The translations under genes were made by a program, and so were the position numbers. The notes under the pieces are model-generated. The model had not been told where the DNA came from. It saw nothing but the letters and a program-made list of their open reading frames with translations, and ran no database searches. From Burkholderia ambifaria (GTDB lineage Bacteria; Pseudomonadota; Gammaproteobacteria; Burkholderiales; Burkholderiaceae), in assembly GCF_001443045.1 (NCBI RefSeq), contig NZ_LKPJ01000027.1:38400-102399 (forward strand): DNA of 64,000 nt, written 5' to 3'. This document shows, piece by piece, positions 43,013-51,857 of this stretch. Positions within the stretch are counted from its first letter, which is position 1. Every line of letters starts with the position of its first letter.

Positions 43013-43604
43013 GGCGGCTCCTGTGCGGTGTTCCGGAGAACACGATTGGCCGCCGTCCGGCGCACGGACCGCTGTTCGGGTGCATGCGACACGCATGCGC
43101 GAACGCGGCCGCGCACCGGGCGGCGGCGAAACCGGACGGCGCATGCGCAAACGCATCACGCTAACCGGCGCGAATCAGGGTGCACGTAGGGAGTTGCTGC
43201 GAAATTGCTGCTGCGCGCACCGTTTGCCTGGGGGGACAAACGGCGGCTTCGATGAGGCGCGGACGTCGGTCGCTCAGGCGGAAACTTCGTTCGAAGATCG
43301 ACTACTGCAGGCGTCCAAGGCGGCGGCCCCAAGAGTGAAGATGGCGGATTCTATGGACCGGCCGAAACGGAAGTCAACCCTTTGGAACGCCTTCCGGGGA
43401 ATATTTTTTCGGGCACGCGCGCGCTGAAAGATTTGCGCCCGGAATGACGCGCCGCAACCTTTCAACGCGCGAGCGGATGGGGAGCACCGATGCGTGTGAG
43501 CAACAGTCGCCGCGAGCCGGCGCCGGAAGGCTGTATTGCGCGTCGGCCGCCCCCCGCTGCCGCTGCAACGCCGTCGCGATATGCGCAAGAACGACGTTTT
43601 TTGC
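43013..43604. other. Intergenic region between divergent small genes
   Basis: This stretch must hold the promoter of the minus-strand transporter group and, at its right edge, that of the plus-strand group. A hairpin at 43220-43243 pairs CCGTTTG with CAAACGG around a G-rich loop (CCTGGGGGGA). A short frame at 43340-43427 (28 codons) has a weak ribosome site and I do not support it. No other feature stands out. Confidence 0.4.
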
Positions 43605-43634
43605 TTGCACCGCAGCAAAACTCGCGACTACAAT
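43605..43634 (+). promoter_or_regulatory. Sigma-70-type promoter
   Basis: TTGCAC (43605-43610) and TACAAT (43629-43634) are 18 bp apart. Transcription would start near 43641, just before the small ribosome site and GTG at 43664 and ahead of the small membrane protein and porin genes. Confidence 0.6.
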
Positions 43635-43663
43635 CCGCCCCGATTCATCAAGGGAGTCCCTCC

Positions 43664-43726
43664 GTGGACACATGCTCCAGTTGCAGTTCGATGCCGGTCC
43701 AGGCCGGCCAAGCCATCGCGAGATAG
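43664..43726 (+). CDS. Possible 20-residue leader peptide with CxxC
   Basis: A GTG start with AGGGAG at seven bases distance would give a peptide starting MDTCSSCSSMPVQAGQ. It lies 23 bases after the deduced transcription start. It may be a leader peptide, but with so short a frame the case rests only on the ribosome site and promoter. Confidence 0.3.
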   Translation: MDTCSSCSSMPVQAGQAIAR

Positions 43727-43907
43727 CAGCCAGCATGTCATTGCCGCTAGCTCGCATTCGTCGGGTTAGCGCGCTTCCTCCCGGGCCGGCATCGCCGGTT
43801 CGTCCGTCGCACGCTCCGTTACGTTCCAACCGCCGATCGCAGGCCGCGCCATGCGCCCGCGCTCGATCACGTCGTCCCGCATTCGCGGGACCGGACGGAG
43901 GTACGTC

Positions 43908-44177
43908 ATGTTCTTTCAATCGTTCGCGGTCAGACTCAAGCAACTCGTACACGTCGCATGCGACCGCTCGGTCGTTTCGGCCCTGTCGCCGCTCGCCCGA
44001 ACCTTCAGCAACTGGCGCGGCAGCGCGCTCGCGCACACGCCGGCGGCACCGCGCCCGCTCGACTGCGCGCTGGTCGGGGCGATGGCGGCCGCCGTCGCGC
44101 TCGTCGCGCTGCTCTGCACGGCCGCGTCGCGCCTCGGCTTCACGCAGGTATGGCGTATCGGCGGCTGGTTGCCGTAA
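43908..44177 (+). CDS. Small hypothetical membrane protein (89 residues)
   Basis: The product has 89 residues and one strong membrane segment near 50-72 (LDCALVGAMAAAVALVALLC). A GGAGG site lies six bases before the ATG at 43908. The N-terminal 45 residues are basic and could form a helix on the cytoplasmic side. It is upstream of the porin gene and in the same direction, with a 114-bp gap. I recognise no family. Confidence 0.55.
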   Translation: MFFQSFAVRLKQLVHVACDRSVVSALSPLARTFSNWRGSALAHTPAAPRPLDCALVGAMAAAVALVALLCTAASRLGFTQVWRIGGWLP

Positions 44178-44291
44178 ACGTCGGCGCCAAGCGGCCGGGT
44201 ATCCTCCGCACCGCCCGTGCCTATGCCACCGCCTCACGCCGTCCCTTATTTCGCCAGCCAGACAACCACACAATCAAACAACGGAGCCCGC

Positions 44292-45782
44292 ATGAAACAT
44301 CGCTTCGAACCCACGCCGCGCAAACCACGTCTCGATGCGCTCGCGACGCTTCTGCTGTCGCTCGCCGCCGCACCCGCATTCGCGCAATCGTCGTCGCCGG
44401 CCACTGCCGCCGAACCGACGGCCGGTGCCGGCGACACCGCCGCCGCCCCCGCACCGGCCGCCGATGCTGCCGCGCCCGCCCCCACCGGCTTTTGGGAGCG
44501 CTCGAACCTGCTCGGCAACATGGGCGGCCTGCGCGACGTGCTCGGCGACCACGGCGTCACGCTGAGCCTGCAGGAAACCGGCGAATACCTGTACAACGCG
44601 GCGGGCGGCACGAAGCGCGGTGGCGCGTACCAGGGCCTCACGCAATTCGGCTTCAACGTCGATACGGAGAAGGCGATCGGGCTGCCGGGCGGCACGTTCA
44701 ACGTGTCGGGGCTGCAGATCCACGGCACCAACCTCACGCAGCGCTATCTGCAGACGCTGCAGACCGCGACCGGCATCGAGGCGAATTCGACCACGCGGCT
44801 GTGGGAGCTCTGGTACCAGCAGGCCTTTCTCGACGGCAAGGCCGACGTGAAGGTCGGCCAGCAGAGCGTCGACCAGGAATTCATGGTGAGCCAGTACGCG
44901 ACGACGTTCATGAACGCGACGTTCGGCTGGCCCGTGCTGCCGGCGACCGATCTGCCGGCCGGCGGCCCTGCGTATCCGCTGTCGTCGCTCGGCGTGCGGC
45001 TGCGCGTGAAGCCGGCCGATGCGTGGACCGCGCTGGTCGGCGTGTTCGACGGCAACCCGGCCGGCCGCAGCGACGGCGACGCGCAGGCGCTGAACGCGCA
45101 CGGCACCAACCTCAACCTGCGCAGCGGCGCGTTCGTGATCGGCGAACTCCAGTACGCGCTGAACGCGCCGCCCGCCGATCCGAAGGCGCCGCAACCGGCC
45201 GGCCTGCCGGGCACGTACAGGATCGGCTTCTGGTATCAGTCGCAGCATGCGAGCGATCCGCGCGTCGGCACCGACGGGTTGTCGCTCGCGAATCCTGCGA
45301 GCAACGGGATGCCCGCCACGCATCGCGGCAACTACGGTTTCTATGCGGTCGCGGATCAGATGGTATGGCGGCCGTCGGCCGACAGCCCGCGCTCGGTCGG
45401 CGTGTTCGCACGCGTGATGGGCGCGCCGGGCGATCGCAACGTCGTCGATTTCGCGGCGAATGCCGGTGTCACGCTGAAGGCGCCGTTCGTCGGACGCGAC
45501 GACGATACGGCCGGCCTCGCGGTCGGCTACGCGAAGATCGGCTCGCATGCGCGTGCGCTCGACGGCGACACCGGCGCATACACGACACCCGGCTATCCGG
45601 TGCGCCGCGCGGAAACGGTGATCGAGGCGACCTACCAGTACCAGGTCACGCCGTGGTGGCAGTTGCAGGCCGACCTGCAGCACTTCTTCCGGCCGGGCGG
45701 CGGCATCCCGAACCCGAATGCGGCCGGCGCGCGCATCGGCGACGAAACGGTGGTCGGCGTGCGCACGACGATCACGTTCTGA
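44292..45782 (+). CDS. oprB: Carbohydrate-selective porin, OprB family
   Basis: The product has 496 residues with a signal peptide (cleavage after AFA near residue 32), followed by an Ala/Pro-rich linker and the OprB barrel: FWERSNLLGNMGGLRDVLGD, GAYQGLTQFGFNVDTEKAIG, the QQAFLDGKADVKVGQQSVD segment, and the closing strand GDETVVGVRTTITF with terminal Phe, as required by the outer-membrane assembly machinery. It would let sugars pass the outer membrane. The trehalase gene converges on it, so a shared role in sugar use is possible. Confidence 0.93.
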   Translation: MKHRFEPTPRKPRLDALATLLLSLAAAPAFAQSSSPATAAEPTAGAGDTAAAPAPAADAAAPAPTGFWERSNLLGNMGGLRDVLGDHGVTLSLQETGEYLYNAAGGTKRGGAYQGLTQFGFNVDTEKAIGLPGGTFNVSGLQIHGTNLTQRYLQTLQTATGIEANSTTRLWELWYQQAFLDGKADVKVGQQSVDQEFMVSQYATTFMNATFGWPVLPATDLPAGGPAYPLSSLGVRLRVKPADAWTALVGVFDGNPAGRSDGDAQALNAHGTNLNLRSGAFVIGELQYALNAPPADPKAPQPAGLPGTYRIGFWYQSQHASDPRVGTDGLSLANPASNGMPATHRGNYGFYAVADQMVWRPSADSPRSVGVFARVMGAPGDRNVVDFAANAGVTLKAPFVGRDDDTAGLAVGYAKIGSHARALDGDTGAYTTPGYPVRRAETVIEATYQYQVTPWWQLQADLQHFFRPGGGIPNPNAAGARIGDETVVGVRTTITF

Positions 45783-45800
45783 CGCACCGCGCATGCGACG

Positions 45801-45836
45801 CGGGCCGGACTCCCGCTTGCGCGGCGATCCGGCCCG
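45801..45836. terminator. Hairpin between the convergent porin and trehalase genes
   Basis: CGGGCCGGA pairs with TCCGGCCCG over an 18-base loop in the 93-bp gap. There is no T-run, so it is a moderate candidate for a two-way terminator. Confidence 0.45.
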
Positions 45837-45875
45837 TTGCGCATTCACGTGCCCGCGTGCGGCGCACGCGGCCCG

Positions 45876-47588
45876 TCACTCGCCGTACAGCCCGAGCAGT
45901 TTCAGCGTGACGCCGTTGGTCCAGCCGAAGCCGTCCTGCAGCGGATATTCGCCGCCACCGCCGCCGCCCTCGCCGGCCCCCTCGACCACGTACTTCTCGA
46001 CGAGCTTGCCTTCGGTCGCATACACATGCTTCACGTCGGTCAGGAAGCGCGTGCCGATGTCCTTCGCGAGCGCCGGTTCGCCGTAACGGCGCAGCCCGTC
46101 GAGCGCGATCCACTGCAGCGGCGCCCAGCCGTTCGGCGCGTCCCACTGCTGGCCCGTGTTCTCGGTCGTCGTCGCGAGGCCGCCCGGCTGCAGCAGCGTC
46201 TTGCGCACCTCGCGCGCGGTCGCCTTCGCGCGCTCGGGCCATGCGACACCGGTGAACAGCGGATACAGCGCCGCGGCCGTCACGCTGTCGCGCGGCTTGC
46301 GCAACTGCCAGTCGTAGTCGCCGTAATAGCCGCGACGGTTCCACAGATAGTGGTTGATCGCGGCCGCGCGGCGTGCCGCCCGTCCGGAAAAGTCCGCGAC
46401 GCATGCAATGTCGTGCGTGACCGTGCAGCCCTTCACGATCGTCCTCTCGAGATGGAACATCAGGCTGTTCAGGTCGACCGGCACGATCGACGTCGTGCGG
46501 ATCGTCGCGAGCGTCTTGCCGTCGCCGAACCAGCGCGAGCTGTAGTCCCAGCCGCTTTCGGCGCCGGCGCGCAGGTCGCGGTACACATCGTTCGCGGGGC
46601 GATTCGGCACGGCCTTCGCGGTCGTCACGTCCTCGAGGTACGACTCGTCGCGCGGCGTATCGCTCGCATCCCAGTAACGGTTCAGCACCGCGCCGTCCGG
46701 CATCGCGACCACGTGGCGCGCGGCTTGCCCGCGCGGCGTCGTGGTTTCGCCCTGCATCCAGTACGCATGCTCCTTGCGCAGCGCCGGCAGGTATTTCTGG
46801 TAGACCTTGTCGCCTTCGGCCTGCGCGGCGAGCGTAACCATGTATGCGAAGAACGGCGGCTGCGAGCGGCTCGCGTAGTACGTGCGGTTGCCGTTCGGGA
46901 TGTGGCCGATCGTGTCGATCAGATAGGCGAAGTTGTCGAGCATGTCGTCGACGAGATCCTCGCGCCCCGACACCTGCAGCCCGAGCATCGTGAAATAGGT
47001 ATCCCAGTAGTAGCCTTCGCGGAACCGGCCGCCCGGCACCACGTACGGCTTCGGCATCGGGATCAGCGAGCTGTATGGCGGCACCGTCGTGCTGGTACGC
47101 GTGAGCTGCGGCCACAGCCAGTCGATGTGCTCGCGCAGCGTCTGGTTCGCGGGCGGCGTGACCCCGCCTTGCGGCGGCGGCGTGAAGTGCTGGTCGACGA
47201 ACGTCTTCAGCGAGAAGCCCGGCTGCGACTTCTGTTGCTGATACAACTGCACGATCGTCGCCGGATCGGTATCGGGCGTCGCATCGACGAAGGTCTTCTG
47301 GTCGGGATAGAGCTGCGCCGTTTGCACCGCGACGAACAGGTCGCCGTAGAGCTGGCTCGGCGGCGGCAGCAGCGTGCTGCCGGAGGCCGGGTTCGCGAGC
47401 GCCGCCGACGCCGGCACGGCCGCCTGCGCGGCCGCATGATTCGCGCTGTCGGCTTGCGCGGCGCAGCCGGCGACGGCCAGGTATGCGATGGCCATGACGG
47501 CGGCCCAGCGCAGGCGCGGTGCGACTACGGACACGGACGGATGCGAGGCAGGATGCGATGCGGTCGATGCGGCACGACGTGACGTCAT
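45876..47588 (-). CDS. treA: Alpha,alpha-trehalase (glycoside hydrolase family 37), probable lipoprotein
   Basis: The product has 570 residues. It splits trehalose into two glucose molecules, outside the cytoplasm. Both GH37 signatures are complete: PGGRFREGYYWDTYF and QWDAPNGWAP. The N-terminus has a hydrophobic signal ending in VAGC (Cys42), a credible lipobox, so it may be anchored to a membrane, unlike the soluble periplasmic TreA of E. coli. The C-terminal region has the GEGGGGGGEYPLQDGFGWTN motif typical of the family. An AGGAGG site lies before the ATG at 47588; the longer frame to 47879 crosses the promoter. Confidence 0.94.
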   Translation of the reverse strand: MTSRRAASTASHPASHPSVSVVAPRLRWAAVMAIAYLAVAGCAAQADSANHAAAQAAVPASAALANPASGSTLLPPPSQLYGDLFVAVQTAQLYPDQKTFVDATPDTDPATIVQLYQQQKSQPGFSLKTFVDQHFTPPPQGGVTPPANQTLREHIDWLWPQLTRTSTTVPPYSSLIPMPKPYVVPGGRFREGYYWDTYFTMLGLQVSGREDLVDDMLDNFAYLIDTIGHIPNGNRTYYASRSQPPFFAYMVTLAAQAEGDKVYQKYLPALRKEHAYWMQGETTTPRGQAARHVVAMPDGAVLNRYWDASDTPRDESYLEDVTTAKAVPNRPANDVYRDLRAGAESGWDYSSRWFGDGKTLATIRTTSIVPVDLNSLMFHLERTIVKGCTVTHDIACVADFSGRAARRAAAINHYLWNRRGYYGDYDWQLRKPRDSVTAAALYPLFTGVAWPERAKATAREVRKTLLQPGGLATTTENTGQQWDAPNGWAPLQWIALDGLRRYGEPALAKDIGTRFLTDVKHVYATEGKLVEKYVVEGAGEGGGGGGEYPLQDGFGWTNGVTLKLLGLYGE

Positions 47589-47891
47589 GACGTGTCCCCT
47601 CCTTTCGATGGTAAGTGGATCGGCAGGGGTCTCGTTCGCGCGTGCGCTCGTCTCGATGGCCGTCGATCGATGCGCGTCGTTGTATTCCGCAGATGAGTTC
47701 CGACTGTCGCATGAAACGCGCATCGCACGCAAGTTTCGGTTCCGTGCCTGCCCGGCTGCGTCATATGTGACGTCATGCATTGCGACGGCATGGCAGTCGT
47801 CTCTTTTTGCCGGCGCGGCAACAGGAACGACTGTTGCAACATGCGGAACAAGCGTTGTCTCACGTGACGCGACGACCACATTGTGGGCATA
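47589..47891. other. Control region between divergent trehalase and MFS genes
   Basis: A 10-bp palindrome TGTTGCAACA lies at 47832-47841, about 50 bp before the MFS start, and a CATAAT -10-like element at 47888-47893 touches its start codon. These suit an operator and promoter for the MFS gene. I see no gene in this stretch. Confidence 0.4.
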
Positions 47892-49307
47892 ATGGCGCCT
47901 TTACCGCGCGCCCTGCCCATGTCGCCCGTCTTTCTAGCACCGCTCATCGTTGCCTGTGCGTTGTTCATGGAAAGCGTCGACGCCAACATCATCGTCACCG
48001 CACTGCCCGCGATGGCGAGGGACTTCGGGCACAATCCCGTCACACTGAACATTGCGATCACGGCCTACGTGGTCGGCCTCGGCGTATTCATCCCGATCTG
48101 CGGATGGCTCGCCGACCGCTTCAGCGCACGCTCCGTATTCCGCACCGCGATCGGCATCTTCGTCGCCGGCTCGCTGATGTGCGCGGCCTCGAATTCCCTC
48201 GGCGTGCTCACGTTCGCGCGCTTCGTGCAGGGCGTCGGCGGCGCGATGATGGTGCCGGTCGGCCGGATCATCATCTTCCGCGCGGTGCCACGCTCCGATC
48301 TCGTGCGCGCGATGAACTACCTCGCGATTCCCGCGCTGTTCGGGCCCACGGTCGGGCCGCTCGTCGGCGGCTTCATCACGACCTACCTGCACTGGCGGAT
48401 GATCTTCTTCATCAACGTGCCGATCGGCATCTACGGGATCTACCTCGCGAGCAAGCACATCGCGAACACGCACGAGCCCGATCCCGGCCCGCTCGACTGG
48501 TTCGGCTTCCTGCTGTCGGCGAGCGGCGCCGCGCTGCTGCTGATGGGCCTCACGCTGATCGACGGCTCGCTCACGTCGCGCACGAATGCGCTCGCGATGT
48601 GTGCGGCCGGCGCGGTGATGCTCGCACTCTACGTGCCGTACGCGCGCCGCAAGGAGCGGCCGGTGCTCGACCTCAGTTTCCTGAAGATCCCGACCTACCA
48701 CGCGAGCGTGGTCGGCGGCTCGCTGTTCCGCATTGGCCTCGGCGCGGTGCCGTTCCTGTTGCCGCTGGCACTGCAGGAAGGCCTCGGGATGAGCGCGTTC
48801 CACTCCGGGCTGATCACCTGCGCGTCCGCGCTCGGCGGCGCGATGAGCCGCTCGACGGCCACCCATACGCTGCGCCGCTTCGGCTTTCGCACGGTGCTGA
48901 TCTACAACGCCGCGTTCGCGGGGCTCGCGATCGCCGCTTACGGCCTGTTCCATCCGGGCATGCCGACCTGGGCGATCTGGACGATCGTGCTGGTCGGCGG
49001 CATCTTCCCCGCGCTGCAGTTCACGAGCCTGAATTCGATGATCTACGCGGATATCTCGCAGGCCGACGCGGGCCGCGCGACGAGCCTCGGCAGCGTCGTG
49101 CAGCAGATGTCGCTCGGGCTCGGCGTGACGGTCGCCGGCCTCGTGCTGCACGTGTCGCACTGGCTGCAGGGTCATCAGACGATGGTGTGGTCGGATTTCT
49201 GGCCCGCGTTCGTCGTGGTCGGGCTGTGTTCGTTCGCGTCGATTCCGATCACGCGGCGGCTGCCGCTCGGCGCCGGCGACGAAGTCGCGCGCGGCAAGCG
49301 GCAATGA
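47892..49307 (+). CDS. MFS drug-efflux transporter (DHA2 / EmrB-QacA family)
   Basis: The product has 471 residues and about 14 membrane segments. Typical landmarks: first helix with LFMESVDANIIVTALPAM, motif A GWLADRFSARSVFR, motif C GPTVGPLVGGF, and NVPIGIYGIYL. It would export organic compounds using the proton gradient. No membrane-fusion partner gene is adjacent. The start is not certain: ATG at 47892 and ATG at 47919 (MSPVFLAPL, right before the first helix) both lack a good ribosome site; a GTG at 47883 is less likely. If the CATAAT at 47888 is the -10, the start at 47919 is correct. Confidence 0.92.
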   Translation: MAPLPRALPMSPVFLAPLIVACALFMESVDANIIVTALPAMARDFGHNPVTLNIAITAYVVGLGVFIPICGWLADRFSARSVFRTAIGIFVAGSLMCAASNSLGVLTFARFVQGVGGAMMVPVGRIIIFRAVPRSDLVRAMNYLAIPALFGPTVGPLVGGFITTYLHWRMIFFINVPIGIYGIYLASKHIANTHEPDPGPLDWFGFLLSASGAALLLMGLTLIDGSLTSRTNALAMCAAGAVMLALYVPYARRKERPVLDLSFLKIPTYHASVVGGSLFRIGLGAVPFLLPLALQEGLGMSAFHSGLITCASALGGAMSRSTATHTLRRFGFRTVLIYNAAFAGLAIAAYGLFHPGMPTWAIWTIVLVGGIFPALQFTSLNSMIYADISQADAGRATSLGSVVQQMSLGLGVTVAGLVLHVSHWLQGHQTMVWSDFWPAFVVVGLCSFASIPITRRLPLGAGDEVARGKRQ

Positions 49308-49355
49308 ACGAGCAAGGCGGGCGGGAAAAAACAGGCGGCTGAAAAACCGGAAAAC

Positions 49356-49523
49356 AAAAAAATCAGCGGACATCCACACGGGGCCGGTGCACAGCCGCAT
49401 GGATGTCCGCTCAGGGCTCCGGGTCTCTCGTTGGGGGTTGAGAATCCCGGATCTGCTTCCTGCGTGCCATGGACATATGTGCGTCGGAAGCGGAATCGTT
49501 GCGCGCACATTTCGTCGCGCCAT
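49356..49523 (-). ncRNA. Candidate small regulatory RNA, about 168 nt
   Basis: On the minus strand TTGACA (49562-49557) and TATAGT (49535-49530) would start transcription near 49523, although their 21-bp spacing is long. A 5' nested hairpin (ATGTGCG with CGCACAT) follows, then a hairpin TCCGGG-A-TTCTC with GAGAG-A-CCCGGA around a C-rich loop (AACCCCCAAC), and finally the terminator AGCGGACATCCA with TGGATGTCCGCT (49411-49365) leading into seven U. No protein frame on this strand explains such a terminator. The C-rich loop could pair with Shine-Dalgarno regions. Confidence 0.6.
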
Positions 49524-49529
49524 GTCTGC

Positions 49530-49562
49530 ACTATAGGGAAGGTCGCGCCGCGCATCTGTCAA
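49530..49562 (-). promoter_or_regulatory. Promoter of the candidate small RNA
   Basis: TTGACA is a perfect -35 and TATAGT a near-perfect -10, but 21 bp lie between, which is longer than the best 17 bp. No other -35 fits better. Confidence 0.45.
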
Positions 49563-49654
49563 GCATTGTCAGACGCGGTGCGTGCGCAGGTCGCACACGT
49601 GCGCCGCTTTCGCGCTAAAGTGGTGCCCGACCGCCACCCTCAGCCGCCGCTCCG

Positions 49655-50866
49655 ATGCTTACGCTCTCGCCCGCCGCCGCCCGCGCGCTGCATCTCGCCG
49701 CGCAGGGCCTGCTGACCCCGCCCCGCCGCAAGGCCACCAAGGCCGACGTGCTCGACACGATCCGCCGTATGGCGCAGTTGCAGATCGATACCATTCACGT
49801 CGTCGCGCGCAGCCCGTATCTTGTGCTGTTCAGCCGTCTCGGCGACTTTGCCCCGCAGTGGCTCGACGAACATCTCGCCGAGGCACGCCTGTTCGAATAC
49901 TGGTCGCACGAAGCGTGCTTCCTGCCGGTCGAGCAATTCGGGCTGATGCGCTACAAGATGCTCGATCCGTCGGGGATGGGCTGGAAATACGCGGCCGAAT
50001 GGCACGCGCAGAACCGCGCGGACATCGAGCAGATGCTCGCGCGGATTCGCGACGAAGGCCCCGTGCGGTCGGCGGATTTCGCTCGCGAGGACGGTGTGAA
50101 AGGCAACGGATGGTGGGACCGCAAGCCCGAGAAAAAGCACCTGGAAGTGCTGTTCACGACCGGCGAGCTGATGGTGTCCGAGCGCCGCAATTTCCAGCGC
50201 ATCTACGACGTGCGCGAACGCGTGCTGCCCGGCTGGGACGATGCGCGCGACCTGCCGCCGCGCGATACGGTGCTGCCCGCGCTGCTCGACTACACATGCC
50301 GCGCGCTCGGCGTCGTGCGTGCGGACTGGGTGGCCGATTACTACCGCCTGCCGCGTCGTTCGTACCACGCGGAGCTCGACCGGCTCGCGGACGCGGGCGA
50401 ACTGATTCCCGTGGAAATCGCCGACTGGAAGGAGCCGGCCTACGTGCATCGCTCGTTCGAAGCGCTGCTGCCGGCCGCTGCGGCCGACACGCTGCGCTCG
50501 ACGGTCACGACGCTGCTGTCGCCGTTCGATCCGGTGGTGTGGGACCGCCGGCGTGCGTCGACGCTGTTCGGCTTCGACTACACGATCGAGTGCTATACCC
50601 CCGCGCACAAGCGGCGCTTCGGCTATTTCTGCCTGCCGGTGCTGCATCGCGGCCGACTGATCGGGCGCGTCGACGCGAAAGCGCATCGCGCGCTCGGCAC
50701 GTTCGAGTTGAAGGCGGTGCATGTCGAGCCGGGCGTGCGATTCGGCACCGGGCTCGCGGCCGACGTCGCGAAGGCCGTGAAGAAGCTCGCGGCGTGGCAT
50801 GGCACGCCGGAGGTGACGGTCGCGCACGCGCCGCCCGAATTGACGAAGGCGCTGGCCGGCGCGTAA
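49655..50866 (+). CDS. YcaQ/AlkZ-like winged-helix DNA glycosylase (HTH_42)
   Basis: The product has 403 residues. The family (HTH_42) includes E. coli YcaQ, which unhooks DNA interstrand crosslinks. The catalytic QxQ motif is present as AQLQID (Gln41, Gln43). Other family landmarks are RSPYLVLFSRLGDF, FEYWSHEACFLP, and the C-terminal LLSPFDPVVWDRRRASTLFGF. It would remove crosslinked or alkylated bases and so guard against self-made or foreign genotoxins. No toxin cluster is adjacent. The start ATG at 49655 fits the family N-terminus, although its ribosome site is weak. Confidence 0.9.
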   Translation: MLTLSPAAARALHLAAQGLLTPPRRKATKADVLDTIRRMAQLQIDTIHVVARSPYLVLFSRLGDFAPQWLDEHLAEARLFEYWSHEACFLPVEQFGLMRYKMLDPSGMGWKYAAEWHAQNRADIEQMLARIRDEGPVRSADFAREDGVKGNGWWDRKPEKKHLEVLFTTGELMVSERRNFQRIYDVRERVLPGWDDARDLPPRDTVLPALLDYTCRALGVVRADWVADYYRLPRRSYHAELDRLADAGELIPVEIADWKEPAYVHRSFEALLPAAAADTLRSTVTTLLSPFDPVVWDRRRASTLFGFDYTIECYTPAHKRRFGYFCLPVLHRGRLIGRVDAKAHRALGTFELKAVHVEPGVRFGTGLAADVAKAVKKLAAWHGTPEVTVAHAPPELTKALAGA

Positions 50867-50942
50867 GCCGGTGGAATCGCGCCGAGCGGCGGCGATGCGC
50901 GGGCCGCTTGCGCATATCCGACAGCGCGCGCGTTGCCAGCCA

Positions 50943-50990
50943 CGCTCTGCCGCTCTATCGCTCTATCGCTCTGCCGCTCAGTCGCTCAGC
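50943..50990. repeat. Six tandem 8-bp units at the end of the DUF1653 gene
   Basis: Units of the form CGCTCNNN run without a break: CGCTCTGC, CGCTCTAT twice, CGCTCTGC, CGCTCAGT, CGCTCAGC. The array covers the last codons and stop (50978) of the minus-strand gene. Because the unit is not a multiple of three, slippage would change the C-terminus. Confidence 0.8.
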
Positions 50991-51196
50991 TTGCGAAACC
51001 GCGGGGTGCCGTCCGGCAGGTTCTCGTTGAACATCGCTTCCGGCCGCACCCACAGGCCACGCGCATGCGGCCACAGATGCTCGTACACGACCACCGATTC
51101 CTCGGTTTCGGAATGACGGGCGACGCCGATATAGCGATACAGCCCGCCCTTGTAGTGACGATGCGTGGCGAGTTGTTCGGCTTCCTGTTCGGTCAT
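50978..51196 (-). CDS. DUF1653 domain protein (72 residues)
   Basis: The product has 72 residues and is almost only the DUF1653 domain: HYKGGLYRYIGVARHSETEE, VVYEHLWPHARGLWVRPEAM and MFNENLPDGTPRFRKL. The function of the family is not known. It begins 65 bp after the GNAT gene on the same strand, so the two may be cotranscribed. Confidence 0.88.
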   Translation of the reverse strand: MTEQEAEQLATHRHYKGGLYRYIGVARHSETEESVVVYEHLWPHARGLWVRPEAMFNENLPDGTPRFRKLSD

Positions 51197-51261
51197 GATC
51201 TGCTTCCCTTCGGCAAAAACGAAAGCGCGTATTGTATGCGCTCGCCTGCACTCGCCGCGCG

Positions 51262-51705
51262 TCAGCGTTTCGCGTAGATATCGGGGCGCCGGATCTCCAT
51301 CAGCCGCTCGGGGTCCGCTAACGGCCCGAAACCGACCGGCCGGTACAGCTCATGCGCGTCGGTCGTCACGAGCATGATGCGGCGCAGGCTTTGCACCATC
51401 GGCTGCGCGAACACATGGTCGATCAGCGCGCGGCCGTAGCCGTTGCCGCGTTCGGACGGCAATACGAACACGTCGCACAGGTACGCGAACGTCGCGTGAT
51501 CGGTCACGAGCCGCGCGAACCCGACGAGGCGGTCCTCGACATACGCGCCGAAGCACAGCGAGCCGTCGATCGCACGCTCGACGACATCGCGCGGAATGCC
51601 CTGCGACCAGTACGCGTCGCGATGCAGGAAATCGAAGATCGCGTCGATGTCGAGTTCGCGCTTGTCGGTGGAAAATCTCAGCGTGGCGGGCGGGGCGTCG
51701 GGCAC
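51262..51705 (-). CDS. GNAT-family N-acetyltransferase
   Basis: The product has 147 residues from a GTG start at 51705, preceded by GGAG at eight bases. The acetyl-CoA binding region is typical: FVLPSERGNGYGRALIDHV, with the R/Q-x-x-G-x-G/A pattern as ERGNGYG, and a following helix. The C-terminus has HELYRPVGFGPL, as in many single-domain GNAT proteins. An upstream extension to 51810 would be Arg/Cys-rich and is not like the family. Substrate unknown. Confidence 0.88.
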   Translation of the reverse strand: MPDAPPATLRFSTDKRELDIDAIFDFLHRDAYWSQGIPRDVVERAIDGSLCFGAYVEDRLVGFARLVTDHATFAYLCDVFVLPSERGNGYGRALIDHVFAQPMVQSLRRIMLVTTDAHELYRPVGFGPLADPERLMEIRRPDIYAKR

Positions 51706-51787
51706 GTCGGCTCTCCGGGAGGATCGGGGCGGAGCAGCAACGATAGCGCGGCGTGGGGTGGGCCACAAGCGACGCCCAGCCCGACAC

Positions 51788-51847
51788 GTACAATATCCCG
51801 TACAACACATCCACCTGCGCTAAACTTGTACGGCTTATAGTACAAGT
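51788..51847 (+). promoter_or_regulatory. YefM-YoeB operator and promoter
   Basis: GTACAA occurs as direct repeats at 51788 and 51800. ACTTGTAC (51824-51831) and GTACAAGT (51840-51847) form a perfect inverted repeat with 8 bp between, and TATAGT (51836-51841), a likely -10, overlaps it. The array lies just upstream of the antitoxin start and matches the known style of YefM operators built on TGTACA cores. Confidence 0.8.
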
Positions 51848-51857
51848 GAGGAAAATC

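Noticed and set aside
43340..43427. 28-codon plus-strand frame with a basic C-terminus
   Set aside because: Its ribosome site is weak and no promoter or neighbour supports it.
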